The notes below the pieces were generated by a model. It worked only from the letters and a program-made list of their open reading frames with translations. It searched no databases and had not been told where the DNA came from. Of a DNA stretch of 64,000 nt, positions 45,487 to 57,191 are shown piece after piece. Within the stretch, counting starts at the first letter, position 1; every line of letters begins with the position of its first letter. This stretch comes from Bacillus sp. S/N-304-OC-R1. GTDB lineage: Bacteria > Bacillota > Bacilli > Bacillales > Cytobacillaceae. The translations under genes were made by a program, and so were the position numbers. The stretch is from assembly GCF_019749375.1 (NCBI RefSeq), contig NZ_JACWFE010000001.1, positions 1 to 64,000 of the forward strand, in the 5' to 3' direction.

Positions 45487-45627
45487 ATGAAAAAAATGAT
45501 AGACATCGAATGTCAGGATGAGAAAGATTTATTGCATCATTATTTGGAGGAACAAATTACTTATATATCTGTACAGGAAGAGGAAGAGCGGATGAGAGAG
45601 GAGTTAAAAAAGGGGGTAGACATGTAA
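45487..45627 (+). CDS. Short charged protein upstream of the DUF3889 gene (46 residues)
   Basis: 46 residues, Glu-rich with a helical look (MKKMIDIECQDEKDLLHHYL). GAGGAGG precedes it, and its stop overlaps the start of the next gene (TAATG), so the two are translationally coupled. No family recognised. Confidence 0.6.
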   Translation: MKKMIDIECQDEKDLLHHYLEEQITYISVQEEEERMREELKKGVDM

Positions 45628-45950
45628 TGATTGGGCAACTAACAAGAATCATTGCCATCTTGTCAATTCTGATTTGTTCTTCTGCACAATTTGCACAGGC
45701 ACGGCCAGATGAACCTCCATATGCTAAGTGGGGACAGTTAGCCATGAAAACCGCTAAAGAAAAATATCCAAGAGCAGATATTATCGATTATCTCCATATT
45801 GGCAAGGTAGAGAAAGAAGGAGTATCAACAGAAAAATTTAAACTCTGGTTGAGAGAAGATGGCAAAGAATTCGGCTTATTTATTGATATTGACTTTAATC
45901 CAAGCAATGAGCAAATCAAGCAAATTCATTTAAAAAAATCAGCAACCTGA
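45627..45950 (+). CDS. DUF3889-family secreted protein (YqzG-like)
   Basis: 107 residues. Signal peptide ends near AQA (about residue 25). The mature part (KWGQLAMKTAKEKYPRADII and KLWLREDGKEFGLFIDIDF) resembles B. subtilis YqzG, a DUF3889 protein of unknown function. It starts within the stop of the 46-residue gene. Confidence 0.8.
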   Translation: MIGQLTRIIAILSILICSSAQFAQARPDEPPYAKWGQLAMKTAKEKYPRADIIDYLHIGKVEKEGVSTEKFKLWLREDGKEFGLFIDIDFNPSNEQIKQIHLKKSAT

Positions 45951-45957
45951 ATTGTAG

Positions 45958-45996
45958 AAAAGCCAAAAACCAAGTGATGAGGTTTTTGGCTTTTCT
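45958..45996. terminator. Bidirectional terminator between the DUF3889 gene and metH
   Basis: AAAAGCCAAAAACC pairs with GGTTTTTGGCTTTT around AAGTGATGA, then CTATTTATA. Confidence 0.85.
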
Positions 45997-45998
45997 AT

Positions 45999-48900
45999 TT
46001 ATACTTTTAGTACACTAAAATATCTGGCGTCTGGGTGAGCGAAAACAATAGCGGATACGGACGCTTCTGGCTCCATCATAAAGCCTTCAGTCAAATGTAC
46101 GCCAATATCTGTAGGTTTAATTAAGTTGAACAGCTTTTGCTGGTCCTCTAGATCTGGGCATGCTGGATAGCCAAATGAGAATCGCTGTCCTTGATACTTT
46201 GTAGCAAATCGATCTTTCATCGTCATATCAACAGGATCAGGGAAGCCCCAGCGATCACGAATTTGTCTGTGAACAAGCTCAGCAAATCCTTCTGCAGTTT
46301 CTAATGCCAGTGATTGGAGAGCATGGCATTCAAGGAAACGGCCTTGTTCCTTCATTTCATCTGCAATTTGCCGAATGCCTCTACCGGCAGTTACAGTAAA
46401 GAAGGCAACATAGTCCATTTGTCCGCTTTCTTTTGATTTTAAATAATCAGCAAGACATAAATATGGCTCAACTTCCTGTCTAGGAAATTCAAAGGTTTCA
46501 ATAATTTTTGTCTGTTCTTCGTTATAGATCAAAACCTTATTACCATCAGACTGTGCAGGGAAAAATTGATAAACAGCAGCTGGTGTAATCCAGCCATTCA
46601 CTTTAGCATCCTCAATTAAACTATTCACCATTTCATTCATTTTTATTGCTTTCTCATCACCTTCAGCAATCATCTTGTCTAATTTGCCTTTTAAGCCTAA
46701 ATGATGTCCAATCAGCATTTGTTTATTTATATATGGCTCAATATGTGAAATCGAAATAGATGATAAAATCTTTCTTTTTAAATCCTTGGGAGTGAAAACT
46801 GGGACATTTGTATTTAGTTTGGGTCTTACTTTTACAGCTGTTGAAATTGCAATGGAGCTTCGATCAAATGGAGCTGCGTTTTGTGCAGCATCCTGCTTTT
46901 CTAATTGGTCGCTCTTTAATTTTTTAAATTCAATCGGGTCTTGAATCTGGTTGGCAATCGATAAGCCATTCATTGCATCCTTGGCATATAACACAAGTCC
47001 ATCGTATTCCTTTGCAATTTTCGTATCTGTAAATTTACGAGAAAGTGCTGCTCCGCCAACAAGAATTGGAATATCGATACCGGCTTGCTTTAAATCATGA
47101 GCAGTAATCACCATTTGCTGTGCAGATTTTACAAGCAGTCCGGATAAGCCGACCATATCGGGATTTTCTTTCTTTATCGTTTCAATCAGCTCAGAAGGAG
47201 GGACCTTAATGCCTAGATCGATGACTTCATAGCCATTATTACTTAGTATAATATCGACTAGGTTTTTCCCAATGTCATGAACATCACCCTTAACAGTTGC
47301 CAGTACAATTTTTCCTTTATTTGCGCTTGTGTCATCTTTCTCCATGTAAGGTTCAAGGAAGGAAACAGATGCTTTCATAACTTCAGCACTTTGAAGAACC
47401 TCTGCGACTATAAGCTGATTGTCATTAAATAAGCGGCCAACTTCCTTCATTCCATCCATAAGCGGTCCATTAATAATATCAAGCGGGGCAGGGTAGTTAA
47501 TCAATGCTTCCTCCAAATCAGGAATAAGCCCTTCTTTTGTTCCTTCCACAATATAGTAAGCAAGACGTTCTTCAAGAGTCATGTCAGGCATAATGCTTTT
47601 TTGCTCTTTTTTCTTATCCCGGTAAAACTCTGTAAAGGCAGCTAAAGTTTCATCTTTCGTTTCGAATAGCAGTCTTTCGGCAAGTTCCACTTCTTCTTTC
47701 GGAATTGAGGCAAATCTTTCAAGCTTCTCTGTATTAACAATCGCATAATCAAGGCCAGCCTGTGTGCAATGATAAAGGAAAACAGAATTTAATATTTCTC
47801 GGCCGACAGGAGGGAGGCCAAATGATACGTTACTTATTCCAAGAATCGTTTGAACCTCTGGCATCTCATTCTTAATTAACCTAATTCCATCCACTGTCGC
47901 TTTCGCACTTCCGATATATTGTTCATCTCCTGTACCAACAGGGAAGACGAGCGGGTCAAAAATTATATCTTCAGGTGAAATTCCGTATTTATGAACTAGT
48001 ACTTCATAAGATCGCTTAGCTATTTCAAGCTTTTTCTCAGCAGTTACACCCATGCCCTTTTCATCAATCGTTCCTACAACAACCGCTGCTCCATATTTAT
48101 GAACAAGAGGGGAAATGGCTGCAAATCTTTCCTCTCCATCTTCTAAGTTAATCGAATTAATAATTGCTTTACCTTGTGAAAAGGTTAAAGCCTTTTCGAT
48201 AACTTGTTCATCAGTTGAATCGATAACAAGAGGGGCCTTTACTTTCTTGACGAGTTCTTTCATGAAGTTTTCCATGTCTTGAATTTCTTCACGATCAGGG
48301 TCTGCAAGACAAACATCAATAACATGGGCACCGCCTTTAATTTGTGCCCTTGCAATCTCTGCCGCTTCTTCAAATTTCCCTTCCTTAATTAATCGTTTAA
48401 ACTTTCGAGAACCAATAACATTCGTTCTTTCACCAACCATAATAGGTCGGAGGGTGGGATCATCATAAATAAATGGTTCAATTCCTGATACTTTATGAAC
48501 TGGATTTTTTTCTATAGTTCGCGGCTGATATTTTGCCATTTCATTAGCAATCGCTTGAATATGAGCAGGTGTCGTTCCACAGCAGCCGCCAACAATGTTT
48601 AGCCAGCCTTCTGAAGCAAACCCGCCTAATTTCAGCGCAAGAGATTCTGGGGTTTCATGATATTGTCCTTCTTCATCAGGAAGTCCGGCGTTTGGATAAC
48701 AACTAACTGCAGTAGTGGCAAGACTAGAAAGGGAACGGATGTGATCCTGCATGAATTCTGGCCCTGTTGCACAATTAAGCCCGACCGCAAGAGGCTTCAT
48801 ATGTTCTAAAGAAATATAAAAAGCTTCGATAGACTGACCTGCCAATGTTGTTCCCATCGGTTCAATTGTACCTGAGATTATTAACGGCAATTGCTTGCCT

Positions 48901-49451
48901 GTTTTTTTGAATGCTTGTTGAATCCCAATAAATCCAGCTTTTACATTTAGCATATCTTGACTTGTTTCAAGCAATAATAGATCAACCTGACCATCGATTA
49001 AACCAATAGCTTGCTCTTCATACGATCCAATAAGCACATCAAACGTAGTCCCACCAGTCACACTTAAAGTTTTCGTCGTTGGCCCCATTGCTCCTGCAAC
49101 GAATCTTGGCCATTCGGCAGTGGATAATTCATCAGCTGCTTTACGGGCAATTTGCGCGGCTTTTTTATTAATTTCATAAGCTTTATGACCTAGATTATAT
49201 TCATCCAGAACAATGCTCGTTGCACCGAATGTATTCGTTTCTACAATATCTGCACCAGCCTGGAAATACTCGCGGTGAATTCGTTCAATTACTTCTGGAG
49301 CTGTAATATTTAAATATTCATTACACCCGTCATATTCTTCGCCGCCGAAATCATTTGGTGTTAAATTGGCGTTTTGAAGCATTGTTCCCATAGCGCCATC
49401 CATAATAAGAATCTTTTTCTTCAACTGTTCAGTTAATGGTAACTTCTGCAT
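45999..49451 (-). CDS. metH: Cobalamin-dependent methionine synthase
   Basis: 1150 residues, complete MetH. In order: homocysteine-binding domain with zinc motif [11 protein letters not shown] (about 300), pterin-binding domain ([12 protein letters not shown], then [13 protein letters not shown]), cobalamin domain with DVHDIGKN, and an S-adenosylmethionine activation domain ([10 protein letters not shown] and [11 protein letters not shown]). It methylates homocysteine from 5-methyl-tetrahydrofolate. ATG follows AAGGAGG and overlaps yitJ by 23 bases. Last gene of metI-metC-yitJ-metH. Confidence 0.97.
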   Translation of the reverse strand: MQKLPLTEQLKKKILIMDGAMGTMLQNANLTPNDFGGEEYDGCNEYLNITAPEVIERIHREYFQAGADIVETNTFGATSIVLDEYNLGHKAYEINKKAAQIARKAADELSTAEWPRFVAGAMGPTTKTLSVTGGTTFDVLIGSYEEQAIGLIDGQVDLLLLETSQDMLNVKAGFIGIQQAFKKTGKQLPLIISGTIEPMGTTLAGQSIEAFYISLEHMKPLAVGLNCATGPEFMQDHIRSLSSLATTAVSCYPNAGLPDEEGQYHETPESLALKLGGFASEGWLNIVGGCCGTTPAHIQAIANEMAKYQPRTIEKNPVHKVSGIEPFIYDDPTLRPIMVGERTNVIGSRKFKRLIKEGKFEEAAEIARAQIKGGAHVIDVCLADPDREEIQDMENFMKELVKKVKAPLVIDSTDEQVIEKALTFSQGKAIINSINLEDGEERFAAISPLVHKYGAAVVVGTIDEKGMGVTAEKKLEIAKRSYEVLVHKYGISPEDIIFDPLVFPVGTGDEQYIGSAKATVDGIRLIKNEMPEVQTILGISNVSFGLPPVGREILNSVFLYHCTQAGLDYAIVNTEKLERFASIPKEEVELAERLLFETKDETLAAFTEFYRDKKKEQKSIMPDMTLEERLAYYIVEGTKEGLIPDLEEALINYPAPLDIINGPLMDGMKEVGRLFNDNQLIVAEVLQSAEVMKASVSFLEPYMEKDDTSANKGKIVLATVKGDVHDIGKNLVDIILSNNGYEVIDLGIKVPPSELIETIKKENPDMVGLSGLLVKSAQQMVITAHDLKQAGIDIPILVGGAALSRKFTDTKIAKEYDGLVLYAKDAMNGLSIANQIQDPIEFKKLKSDQLEKQDAAQNAAPFDRSSIAISTAVKVRPKLNTNVPVFTPKDLKRKILSSISISHIEPYINKQMLIGHHLGLKGKLDKMIAEGDEKAIKMNEMVNSLIEDAKVNGWITPAAVYQFFPAQSDGNKVLIYNEEQTKIIETFEFPRQEVEPYLCLADYLKSKESGQMDYVAFFTVTAGRGIRQIADEMKEQGRFLECHALQSLALETAEGFAELVHRQIRDRWGFPDPVDMTMKDRFATKYQGQRFSFGYPACPDLEDQQKLFNLIKPTDIGVHLTEGFMMEPEASVSAIVFAHPDARYFSVLKV

Positions 49452-51294
49452 TTAGGTTCCTCCTTGCAATTTTGGCACTTACTTCATGGGCATATGCTGA
49501 TAATTCCGCGGTTAACTCGTATTTCATAAACGGAGTAATTAAATATATACCGTTAAATAATTCTGCCGCTGTATCAATTAATGATTTTGTAATCGCCATG
49601 CCTTCTCGGACTGCTTTAGCAGGATCATCCTTACAAGATGCCATAATTTCACGAATTGAATCAGAAATCTTAATGCCCGGAACTTCATTATGAAGAAACT
49701 CTGCATTTTTATGGCTTATCAATGGCATAAGTCCAATATATATTGGATGATCTAAATGTTTTATTGCTTGATGAACATCTAATAATTTTTCTTCTGAAAA
49801 AACAGGCTGGCTAATAAAATAATCAGCCCCATATTCGATTTTTTTCTCTAGTCGCTGAACAGCTTTTTCAACGGACCGAACATTTGGATTAAAGGCAGCT
49901 CCTACAGAAAAAGCGGCTTTCTCTTCTAAGTCTTTTCCTAAAATAGATAAGCCCTCATTTAATTGCTTTATCATTTGGATAAGCTCAAATGATGATAAAT
50001 CATAAACTGATGAGGCGCCAGGAAAATCTCCAACTCTTGCAGGATCACCCGTTATCGCTAATACATCATGAAGCCCTAGAGTGTGAAGCCCCATTAAATG
50101 AGATTGCAAACCGATAATATTCCGGTCTCGGCAAGTAATATGGACAAGGGGCCTTAAGCCAATTTCTTTTTTAACACGATATCCTAGAGCTGAGTTGCAT
50201 ACTCTTGGAGAAGCAAGCGAGTTATCTGCAAGAGTGATTGCATCAATGCCTGCATCCTTTAATGCCTTAGCACCTTCAAAAAATTTAGCAGTATTTAGTT
50301 TTTTCGGAGGATCCAGTTCTACTATAATCGAAGGCCGGTCTTTGACGATTTCCTGTAATGGCGGATTTTCTCGTATGATTGCGGACGGATTCGATATTTT
50401 TATTTCACTGCGTTTTTTGATCGTTTTTTCTGTAATCGGCGGTAATCCTTTAAGCTCAGTTGCAAATGCACGGATATGATCAGGAGTTGTTCCACAGCAT
50501 CCACCTAGTAATCGAACCCCTTGGTTTCTGAAATCTCGTGCTGACTGTCTAAAATACTCTGAATCTCCTTCATAATGAAACTTTCCATCCGTGTAAGCCG
50601 GAATACTGGCATTCGGATATGCCGATAAGAATGCCTGCTTTGGTAAAGGAACATTTTCCAATGATAGAAGCATATGATAAGGACCTAAGCGGCAATTTAG
50701 GCCAACAACATCCGCACCTAAAGTTTCTAGACGTGAAAGGGCATCGGCCACTGGGGTCTGATCTTGTAATATTCCGGCTTCATGCAGAGAAACTTGGGCT
50801 ATGATTGGCAAATCGGTTTCTTTCCTAGCAATAGCAAGGACGTTTTCCAGCTCTTCAAGATCATAATACGTTTCTAGTAATATACTATCGACACCTTCTA
50901 GCAGTAGACAGTATAACTGTTCACGAAAACTCCGTTTAATTTCCTCAAGGGCAACCATATTAGGTTTAATTCCTCTTATGCCGCCAATAGTCCCCGCCAC
51001 ATATACATCCTTTTTTGCTGCTTTTCTAGCGTTCCTAACAGCAAAAGTATTTAATTCTTTCACACTATCTTCTAGACCATATCTTTGAAGTTTAATATAG
51101 TTTGCAGCATACGTGTTGGTTTGAATAAGATCTGCTCCAGCATGTATATATGCTTCGTGAATTTGCTGAATCTGTTCTGCATGGGTGAGATTTAAATTCT
51201 CAAAACAGCTATCCGTCCCATAGGAATAGAGAAGAGTTCCCATCGCACCATCAGCAATTATGATTTCATTTTTTAATTTTTCAAGGAAACTCAT
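49429..51294 (-). CDS. yitJ: Bifunctional homocysteine S-methyltransferase / 5,10-methylenetetrahydrofolate reductase
   Basis: 621 residues. Residues about 1-290 form a homocysteine methyltransferase domain with [10 protein letters not shown] and zinc motif [11 protein letters not shown]; about 310-615 are a MetF-type flavin domain ([29 protein letters not shown]). It supplies 5-methyl-tetrahydrofolate to MetH. ATG at 51294 is 6 bases after AAGGAGG; the ATG at 51300 directly abuts that site. Five bases or so separate it from metC. Confidence 0.93.
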   Translation of the reverse strand: MSFLEKLKNEIIIADGAMGTLLYSYGTDSCFENLNLTHAEQIQQIHEAYIHAGADLIQTNTYAANYIKLQRYGLEDSVKELNTFAVRNARKAAKKDVYVAGTIGGIRGIKPNMVALEEIKRSFREQLYCLLLEGVDSILLETYYDLEELENVLAIARKETDLPIIAQVSLHEAGILQDQTPVADALSRLETLGADVVGLNCRLGPYHMLLSLENVPLPKQAFLSAYPNASIPAYTDGKFHYEGDSEYFRQSARDFRNQGVRLLGGCCGTTPDHIRAFATELKGLPPITEKTIKKRSEIKISNPSAIIRENPPLQEIVKDRPSIIVELDPPKKLNTAKFFEGAKALKDAGIDAITLADNSLASPRVCNSALGYRVKKEIGLRPLVHITCRDRNIIGLQSHLMGLHTLGLHDVLAITGDPARVGDFPGASSVYDLSSFELIQMIKQLNEGLSILGKDLEEKAAFSVGAAFNPNVRSVEKAVQRLEKKIEYGADYFISQPVFSEEKLLDVHQAIKHLDHPIYIGLMPLISHKNAEFLHNEVPGIKISDSIREIMASCKDDPAKAVREGMAITKSLIDTAAELFNGIYLITPFMKYELTAELSAYAHEVSAKIARRNLNAEVTIN

Positions 51295-51305
51295 TTTCAT
51301 CCTCC

Positions 51306-52490
51306 TTAACGGTACTCCTTTTCTAATTGTGTAGCATGTTGAGCTAAAGCTTGTGAAAAATCATTAATAATATCTTCAGGATTTTCCAGTCCAACAGAAA
51401 GCCTGAGGAGTCCGCTCTGAATGCCTCTTTGTTCACGTTCTGATTCTGACATGGCTGCATGTGACATTTTTGCAGGATATGAAAGAATTGACTCTACTGC
51501 ACCGAGGCTAACAGCAAATACTGGAATTTGAACCTTCGAAACAAAATCCTTAACGGCCAGTTCGTCCGCAAGTTCGAATGAAAGAACTGCTCCATGGCCT
51601 TTTGCTTGTTTTAATTGAATATCATACTGTGGATGGTCTTCAAAGCCTGGATAATGAACTTTCTGTATAGCTGGGTGTTCTTTTAAAAAAGAGGCGATTT
51701 TCCGCGTAGCATTCATTGACTGTTCTAACCTGACCTTTAGTGTTTTAATCCCTCTTAGAACGAGCCATGCATCCTGGACACCTAAAACGGCTCCAAACGA
51801 ATTTTGTAAGAATCCAAGTTTTTTAGCCAGCTCCTCATCATTAACAACAGCAAGACCAGCAACGACATCGCTATGACCTGATAAAAATTTCGTTGCACTA
51901 TGTAAAACAACATCAGCACCTAATGTAAGGGGCTTTTGCAAAGCAGGGGTTAAAAACGTGTTATCAACGAATGTTAAGGCACCGTGCTTTTTGGCGATTT
52001 CCGATATCGCTTTAATATCAGTAATTTTTAATAACGGGTTTGAAGGAGTTTCTACATAAAACACTCTTGTATTAGGCTTAATTGCTTTCTGAACTGCATC
52101 TAAATCCGTCATATCGACAAAAGTATGTTCAATACCTAAGCGATTCAGCACTTGTGTAACGAAACGGAAAGTTCCTCCATACACATCCTCCGTGATGACA
52201 ACATGATCACCTTGAGATAATAGAAGAAAAGAGGTGGAAATTGCCGCCATTCCAGAAGCAAATGCAAAGCCATGTGTTCCTTCTTCTAAATCAGCAATGA
52301 CTGTTTCAAGTGCCTCACGTGTAGGGTTCAGACTTCTGCCATAATCGTATTTTCCGAAAGAATCAAAGTCTGTCTGATGAAAGGTAGAGGCGTGATTGAT
52401 CGGCACACTAACAGCACCTGTAACAGGATCGTATTTATGACTATTATGCAAAAGCTTTGTTTCAAATGAATAGCTATATTGATTACTCAT
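51306..52490 (-). CDS. metC: Cystathionine beta-lyase
   Basis: 394 residues, PLP Cys/Met metabolism family. Motifs: YSRxxNPT-type [34 protein letters not shown], and the PLP Lys in [14 protein letters not shown]. With metI in one operon, beta-lyase (cystathionine to homocysteine) is the natural role, as in B. subtilis metIC. The start overlaps the metI stop by four bases. Confidence 0.9.
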   Translation of the reverse strand: MSNQYSYSFETKLLHNSHKYDPVTGAVSVPINHASTFHQTDFDSFGKYDYGRSLNPTREALETVIADLEEGTHGFAFASGMAAISTSFLLLSQGDHVVITEDVYGGTFRFVTQVLNRLGIEHTFVDMTDLDAVQKAIKPNTRVFYVETPSNPLLKITDIKAISEIAKKHGALTFVDNTFLTPALQKPLTLGADVVLHSATKFLSGHSDVVAGLAVVNDEELAKKLGFLQNSFGAVLGVQDAWLVLRGIKTLKVRLEQSMNATRKIASFLKEHPAIQKVHYPGFEDHPQYDIQLKQAKGHGAVLSFELADELAVKDFVSKVQIPVFAVSLGAVESILSYPAKMSHAAMSESEREQRGIQSGLLRLSVGLENPEDIINDFSQALAQHATQLEKEYR

Positions 52491-53599
52491 ATTGAAACCT
52501 CCTTTAAGACACCTGCGAAAGCATGTTCCAAATCATGAATTAGATCTTCTGTATTTTCAATCCCAACAGAAAAGCGTAATAATCGATTACAAACACCCGT
52601 TTCAATCCGAATTTGTTCTGGAATATCTGCATGTGTCTGGGTAGCAGGGTAGGTAATAAAGCTTTCTACTCCGCCGAGGCTTTCCGCAAAAGTTATCAGA
52701 GAAAGACTTTGTAAAAATGGATTTACATATTCCTCATTTTTTATTCGGAAAGAAATCATTCCGCCACGTCCAGGATAGAGAACATCTGTAACTGCTTCAT
52801 GATTTGATAAGTAGCGGACAAGTTCCTTTGCATTTTTTTCATGACGCTCCATGCGCAGGGAAAGTGTTTTCATTCCTCGAATGAGCAGCCAAGAATCAAA
52901 TGGGCTTAGTACCGCACCTGCCGCATTGTGGTAAAGTGCTAAAGATTCACATAATTCTTTGCTCTTAGCTACAACTAATCCCGCAAGAACATCATTATGG
53001 CCGCCTAAATATTTCGTAGCACTATGAATAACAATATCTGCTCCAAGCTTTAACGGCTGCTGGAGGATAGGGGTATAAAAAGTGTTATCAACAATGAGTA
53101 GCAGTTCATGCTTTTTTGCAAATTGAGCTACTTCTTCAATATTAGTTTGCTCCATTAAAGGATTCGTAGGAGTTTCAATAAATAATGCTTTTGTATTTGG
53201 TGTTATATGTTTCTCTAATTCATCTGGACAAAATGATTGAGTATATTTACAGTTTAATCCCCATTTTTTATAGCCTTGCTCAAACAGACGATATGTTCCG
53301 CCATATAGATCCTTTGAAACAATTAGCTCATCACCTGATTTGAAAATAGAAAGAACAGTGAGAATAGCCGCCATGCCAGAGCTGCATGCATAACCTTGCT
53401 CTCCGTCCTCAAGCTTAGCTATTGCTTTTTCAAGAAGCACCCGTGTCGGATTACCAGTCCGAATATAGTCAAATCCAGTAGACTGGCCAATCCCTTCATG
53501 ACGATAGGCTGTCGAGAAATAAACAGGCGGATTCACTGTTCCTGTAACCGTTTCACTGCGGTTGCCAATTTGTGCAAGTATCGTATCTAGCTTATGCAT
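52487..53599 (-). CDS. metI: Cystathionine gamma-synthase / O-acetylhomoserine thiolyase
   Basis: 370 residues, same PLP family as MetC. Motifs: YIRTGNPTRVLLE, CSSGMAAILT, FIETPTNPLMEQ, and the PLP Lys in VIHSATKYLGGHND. It joins an activated homoserine ester with cysteine (or sulfide). ATG at 53599 is 8 bases after AAGGAG; a GTG at 53608 lies closer to that site and was not used. First gene of the operon behind the SAM-I riboswitch. Confidence 0.92.
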   Translation of the reverse strand: MHKLDTILAQIGNRSETVTGTVNPPVYFSTAYRHEGIGQSTGFDYIRTGNPTRVLLEKAIAKLEDGEQGYACSSGMAAILTVLSIFKSGDELIVSKDLYGGTYRLFEQGYKKWGLNCKYTQSFCPDELEKHITPNTKALFIETPTNPLMEQTNIEEVAQFAKKHELLLIVDNTFYTPILQQPLKLGADIVIHSATKYLGGHNDVLAGLVVAKSKELCESLALYHNAAGAVLSPFDSWLLIRGMKTLSLRMERHEKNAKELVRYLSNHEAVTDVLYPGRGGMISFRIKNEEYVNPFLQSLSLITFAESLGGVESFITYPATQTHADIPEQIRIETGVCNRLLRFSVGIENTEDLIHDLEHAFAGVLKEVSI

Positions 53600-53619
53600 A
53601 TTGAACACTCCTTTTTAAC

Positions 53620-53633
53620 TTTAACACGTTAAT
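53620..53633 (-). promoter_or_regulatory. Palindrome just upstream of metI
   Basis: TTTAACACGTTAAT differs by one base from a perfect palindrome. The same palindrome recurs at 54073-54086. It lies between the riboswitch terminator and the metI ribosome binding site. Confidence 0.3.
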
Positions 53634-53650
53634 TTGTTTAAATATGAAGA

Positions 53651-53690
53651 AAAATAAAAAAGCCTTCTTTAAGAAGAAGACTTTTTTTCG
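53651..53690 (-). terminator. SAM-I riboswitch terminator
   Basis: On the minus strand AGTCTTCTT pairs with AAGAAGGCT (one G-U), followed by TTTTTATTTT. It lies between the aptamer and metI. Confidence 0.88.
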
Positions 53691-53704
53691 TTCATATAGC
53701 CATC

Positions 53705-53818
53705 TTCTTATCTCTCAAGTTTTTAAAACTTGCAGGAATTAGCACCTTTTCAATCTCATTATGATTGATGGTTGCTGAGGCGTCACCGGGCCTTACCCTC
53801 GACCTCTCTTGATAAGAA
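53705..53818 (-). promoter_or_regulatory. SAM-I riboswitch (S-box)
   Basis: Minus-strand conserved parts: CTTATCAAGAGAGG, GAGGGTAAGGCCCGGTGACG, CAGCAACC, GGTGCTAATTCCTGCA and GAGAGATAAG. The closing stem TTCTTATC/GATAAGAA is intact. High SAM should favour the downstream terminator and shut off metI-metC-yitJ-metH. Confidence 0.97.
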
Positions 53819-53850
53819 ATCATTTTTCAATTTTCTTATAACTTTACCTC

Positions 53851-53879
53851 ATAACATTCAGAAAAGTCAATCCTTTCAA
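53851..53879 (-). promoter_or_regulatory. Probable promoter of the met operon
   Basis: Minus strand: TTGAAA (53879-53874), 17-base spacer, TGTTAT (53856-53851). The start would fall about 25 bases ahead of the SAM-I aptamer. Confidence 0.45.
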
Positions 53880-54346
53880 GAAAATATATTAGTAGCCTAG
53901 TAAAACAGTACATAAAGCAATCACTTTGGAACGATAATTAGTGCTTATATACTATAAGAAAAACAATTTCTAGACATAAATGGTAAACATTTTACTAATA
54001 TAGAATTTTATTTCTTTTATAGAAGCGAATATTTTCTACTATATCTGTGTTTAAAACCTTTGAATTACCTACTTTAACGTGTTAAAATGGCTTTGGAAAT
54101 TATTTAACCCCTAAAAATATTATTATTCTTAATTGTTAATTGAATAAATGCACAAATATCCAAATTCTTTTAATAGACGAACTAATACTATAGAATAATC
54201 ATTTTGAATCTTTATTAGAAACAGAATATCTTTTTATGCAAGCCATTTCGTTTATTTTATTTATTCAATTTACTCATTTATTCATTTATTAGGGAGAAAA
54301 TAATTGATATTGAACTTTTCAAATATAGTGATGGAGGTTTTTTTTC
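53880..54346. other. Intergenic region upstream of odhA
   Basis: About 470 A+T-rich bases between divergent operons. The one clear element is the palindrome TTTAACGTGTTAAA at 54073-54086. No further riboswitch or gene was seen. The odhA ribosome binding site GGAGG lies at about 54331-54336. Confidence 0.5.
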
Positions 54347-57190
54347 ATGAAAAAGCCATTGAATGGTGAACGGCCTTTAAATCAAGGATTTTTCGGTCCA
54401 AACCTTGGCTATGTCATCGAGTTGTATGAAAACTACTTAGAAAATCCTGATTCAGTTGATCCAGAGATGAGAGCGTATTTTGATTCTACGGGATCACCTG
54501 TTGCAGAAAGTAAGGATTTCTCTGGAACTGAAACAAATGTAGCCTATACATCCGCTAATCAGTTAGAAAAAACATTAGCGGCTATTCGTTTGGCTGATAA
54601 TATCAGATTCTATGGCCACCGTGCAGCGGATATTTATCCATTAAATAACCAGGAACCAGAGAATAAACTTTTTGATCTATCTCGTTATGGTTTAACTGAA
54701 GAAGATTTAAAGGCTATTCCAGCAAGTCTTATCTGTACTGAAGCAAAAGTTCCATTAAGAAATGGTCTTGAAGCTATTGAATATTTGAAGAGTGTGTACA
54801 TGGGTACAATTGCTTTTGAATTCCATCATGTTGATGATGAGAATGAAAAAGAATGGCTGCGTAAAAAAGTAGAATCTAGCGATCTGCACTTAAAGCTTCA
54901 CCCTGAAGAAAAAACTAAAATCTTAAAAAGACTTACTGAAGTAGATGAATTTGAAAAGTTCCTTCACAGAACATTTGTTGGACAGAAGAGATTCTCAATT
55001 GAAGGACTTGATACAATGGTTCCTTTACTTGATGAAATCGTTTCTGAATCTGTTTCAAATGGCACAAAGACAATTAACATCGGAATGGCTCACCGTGGAC
55101 GTTTGAATGTTCTAGCACATGTTCTCGGAAAACCATATGAAATGATTTTTGCTGAATTCCAGCATGCTCCAAATAAAGAGCTAGTTCCATCTGAAGGTTC
55201 CATTGGAATCAGCTATGGATGGACAGGGGATGTAAAATACCATCTTGGACTTGATAAGCAAATTAAAGACGAAAATACAACGATTGCTCGCCTTACTCTT
55301 GCGAATAACCCTAGTCACCTTGAATTCGTTGGAGCCGTTGTTGAAGGCTATACTCGTGCTGCTCAGGATGATCGGACTAACAAAGGATATCCTAATGAAG
55401 ACTTCCGTTCTGCACTTTCGATTATTATTCATGGTGACGCGGCATTCCCAGGTCAAGGTGTTGTAGCTGAAACTTTAAACCTAGGTCAGCTAAAAGGATA
55501 TAACACAGGTGGATCTATTCATATTATTGCTAATAATACGATTGGATTTACAACAGAATCATATGACTCACGCTCAACAAGATATGCAAGTGATTTAGCA
55601 AAGGGATATGAGATTCCAATCTTACATGTTAATGCTAATGATCCGGAAGCATGTCTTGCAGCAGCAAGATTAGCATGTGAATATAGAGAGAAATTCCAAA
55701 AAGACTTCTTAATCGATCTGATTGGGTTCCGTCGTTTCGGCCATAATGAAATGGATGAACCAATGACGACCAACCCATTAATGTATAAAATTATTCAAAA
55801 GCATTTAACTATCAAAGAATTATATGCTGAAAAACTTATTAACCAATCAACAATAACAAAAGAAACTGCTTCACAATTAGAAGAAGATGTAATTAATAAG
55901 TTAAAAGCAGCGTATGAAAAGGTTCCAAACAAAAAAATTCCTGTTGAAGATATGGATGTTCCTGAAATAATTGAAAAAGGCCTTCCAAAAATTCAAACAG
56001 CTGTCCCTATTGAGACTTTGAAACAAATAAATGAAGAACTTCTATTATTCCCAGAAAACTTTAAGGTCTTTAACAAACTAGACAAGATCTTGAAGAGAAG
56101 GTTGGAAGCTCTTGATGGAGAAGCAAAAATTGACTGGGGCCATGCTGAAACATTAGCATATGCATCTATTATTAGCGACGGAACTCCTATTCGCTTAACG
56201 GGTCAAGACTCAGAACGTGGAACATTTGCGCACCGTAACATTGTTTTACATGACACTGAAACAGGTAAAGCATACTCTCCACTTCATTTACTATCATCAG
56301 CAAAAGCATCATTTGCTGTACACAATAGTCCATTATCAGAAATGGCTGTACTTGGATTCGAATATGGCTATAATGTATTTGCTCCTGAAACACTTGTACT
56401 TTGGGAAGCACAATTTGGAGATTTCGCAAACTCCGCTCAAGTTATGTTTGATCAATTTATTGCGGCAGGACGTGCAAAATGGGGACAAAAATCTGGTTTA
56501 GTTATGCTTCTTCCTCATGGCTATGAAGGTCAAGGACCAGAGCACTCAAGTGCCCGTTTGGAGAGATTCCTTACTTTAGCAGCTGAAAATAACTGGACTG
56601 TAGCAAACCTTTCGTCATCTGCTCAATATTTCCATATTTTACGCAGACAGGCAGCGATTTTAAATCGTGAGGAAGTTCGTCCGCTCGTAATTATGTCGCC
56701 AAAGAGCCTACTTCGTCATCAATTAGTTGCATCTAGCGCTAAAGACTTAAGTGAAGGTGAATTCCAGCCTGTTCTTGAACAGCCGGAACTTGGGCAAGAA
56801 ACTGATAAAGTGACAAGATTAATTTTAGCTTCAGGAAAAATGGCAATTGATCTTGCAGAACAGCTAAAAAATGTGGAAAATAAAGACTGGTTCCATATTA
56901 TTCGTGTAGAAGAAATTTATCCGTTCCCAATGGATGCAATTAAAGAAATTATGAACCGTTATCCAAACCTTAAAGAAATCTTCTGGGTACAGGAAGAACC
57001 TAAAAACATGGGTGCTTGGACATTTGTTGAGCCAAGACTAAGAACACTTGCTGATTCTAGTGTTGAGGTTACTTATGTTGGCAGACGCCGTCGTTCTAGC
57101 CCATCAGAAGGGGATCCAATTATCCATAAGCACGAACAGGCACGCATCATTGAAGAAGCATATACGCGAAAGCAAGAAGGAGGAAATTAA
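54347..57190 (+). CDS. odhA: 2-oxoglutarate dehydrogenase E1 component
   Basis: 947 residues, typical for OdhA/SucA. Motifs: the N-terminal [17 protein letters not shown] for E2 docking, [18 protein letters not shown], ThDP/Mg motif [13 protein letters not shown] ending ANN, and HNEMDEP. It decarboxylates 2-oxoglutarate in the TCA cycle and passes succinyl to OdhB. ATG follows ATGGAGG. One base separates it from odhB. Confidence 0.97.
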   Translation: MKKPLNGERPLNQGFFGPNLGYVIELYENYLENPDSVDPEMRAYFDSTGSPVAESKDFSGTETNVAYTSANQLEKTLAAIRLADNIRFYGHRAADIYPLNNQEPENKLFDLSRYGLTEEDLKAIPASLICTEAKVPLRNGLEAIEYLKSVYMGTIAFEFHHVDDENEKEWLRKKVESSDLHLKLHPEEKTKILKRLTEVDEFEKFLHRTFVGQKRFSIEGLDTMVPLLDEIVSESVSNGTKTINIGMAHRGRLNVLAHVLGKPYEMIFAEFQHAPNKELVPSEGSIGISYGWTGDVKYHLGLDKQIKDENTTIARLTLANNPSHLEFVGAVVEGYTRAAQDDRTNKGYPNEDFRSALSIIIHGDAAFPGQGVVAETLNLGQLKGYNTGGSIHIIANNTIGFTTESYDSRSTRYASDLAKGYEIPILHVNANDPEACLAAARLACEYREKFQKDFLIDLIGFRRFGHNEMDEPMTTNPLMYKIIQKHLTIKELYAEKLINQSTITKETASQLEEDVINKLKAAYEKVPNKKIPVEDMDVPEIIEKGLPKIQTAVPIETLKQINEELLLFPENFKVFNKLDKILKRRLEALDGEAKIDWGHAETLAYASIISDGTPIRLTGQDSERGTFAHRNIVLHDTETGKAYSPLHLLSSAKASFAVHNSPLSEMAVLGFEYGYNVFAPETLVLWEAQFGDFANSAQVMFDQFIAAGRAKWGQKSGLVMLLPHGYEGQGPEHSSARLERFLTLAAENNWTVANLSSSAQYFHILRRQAAILNREEVRPLVIMSPKSLLRHQLVASSAKDLSEGEFQPVLEQPELGQETDKVTRLILASGKMAIDLAEQLKNVENKDWFHIIRVEEIYPFPMDAIKEIMNRYPNLKEIFWVQEEPKNMGAWTFVEPRLRTLADSSVEVTYVGRRRRSSPSEGDPIIHKHEQARIIEEAYTRKQEGGN

Positions 57191-57191
57191 G

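Noticed and set aside
56187-56501. Open frames on both strands inside odhA
   Set aside because: They lie wholly within a strongly conserved gene and show only shadow composition.
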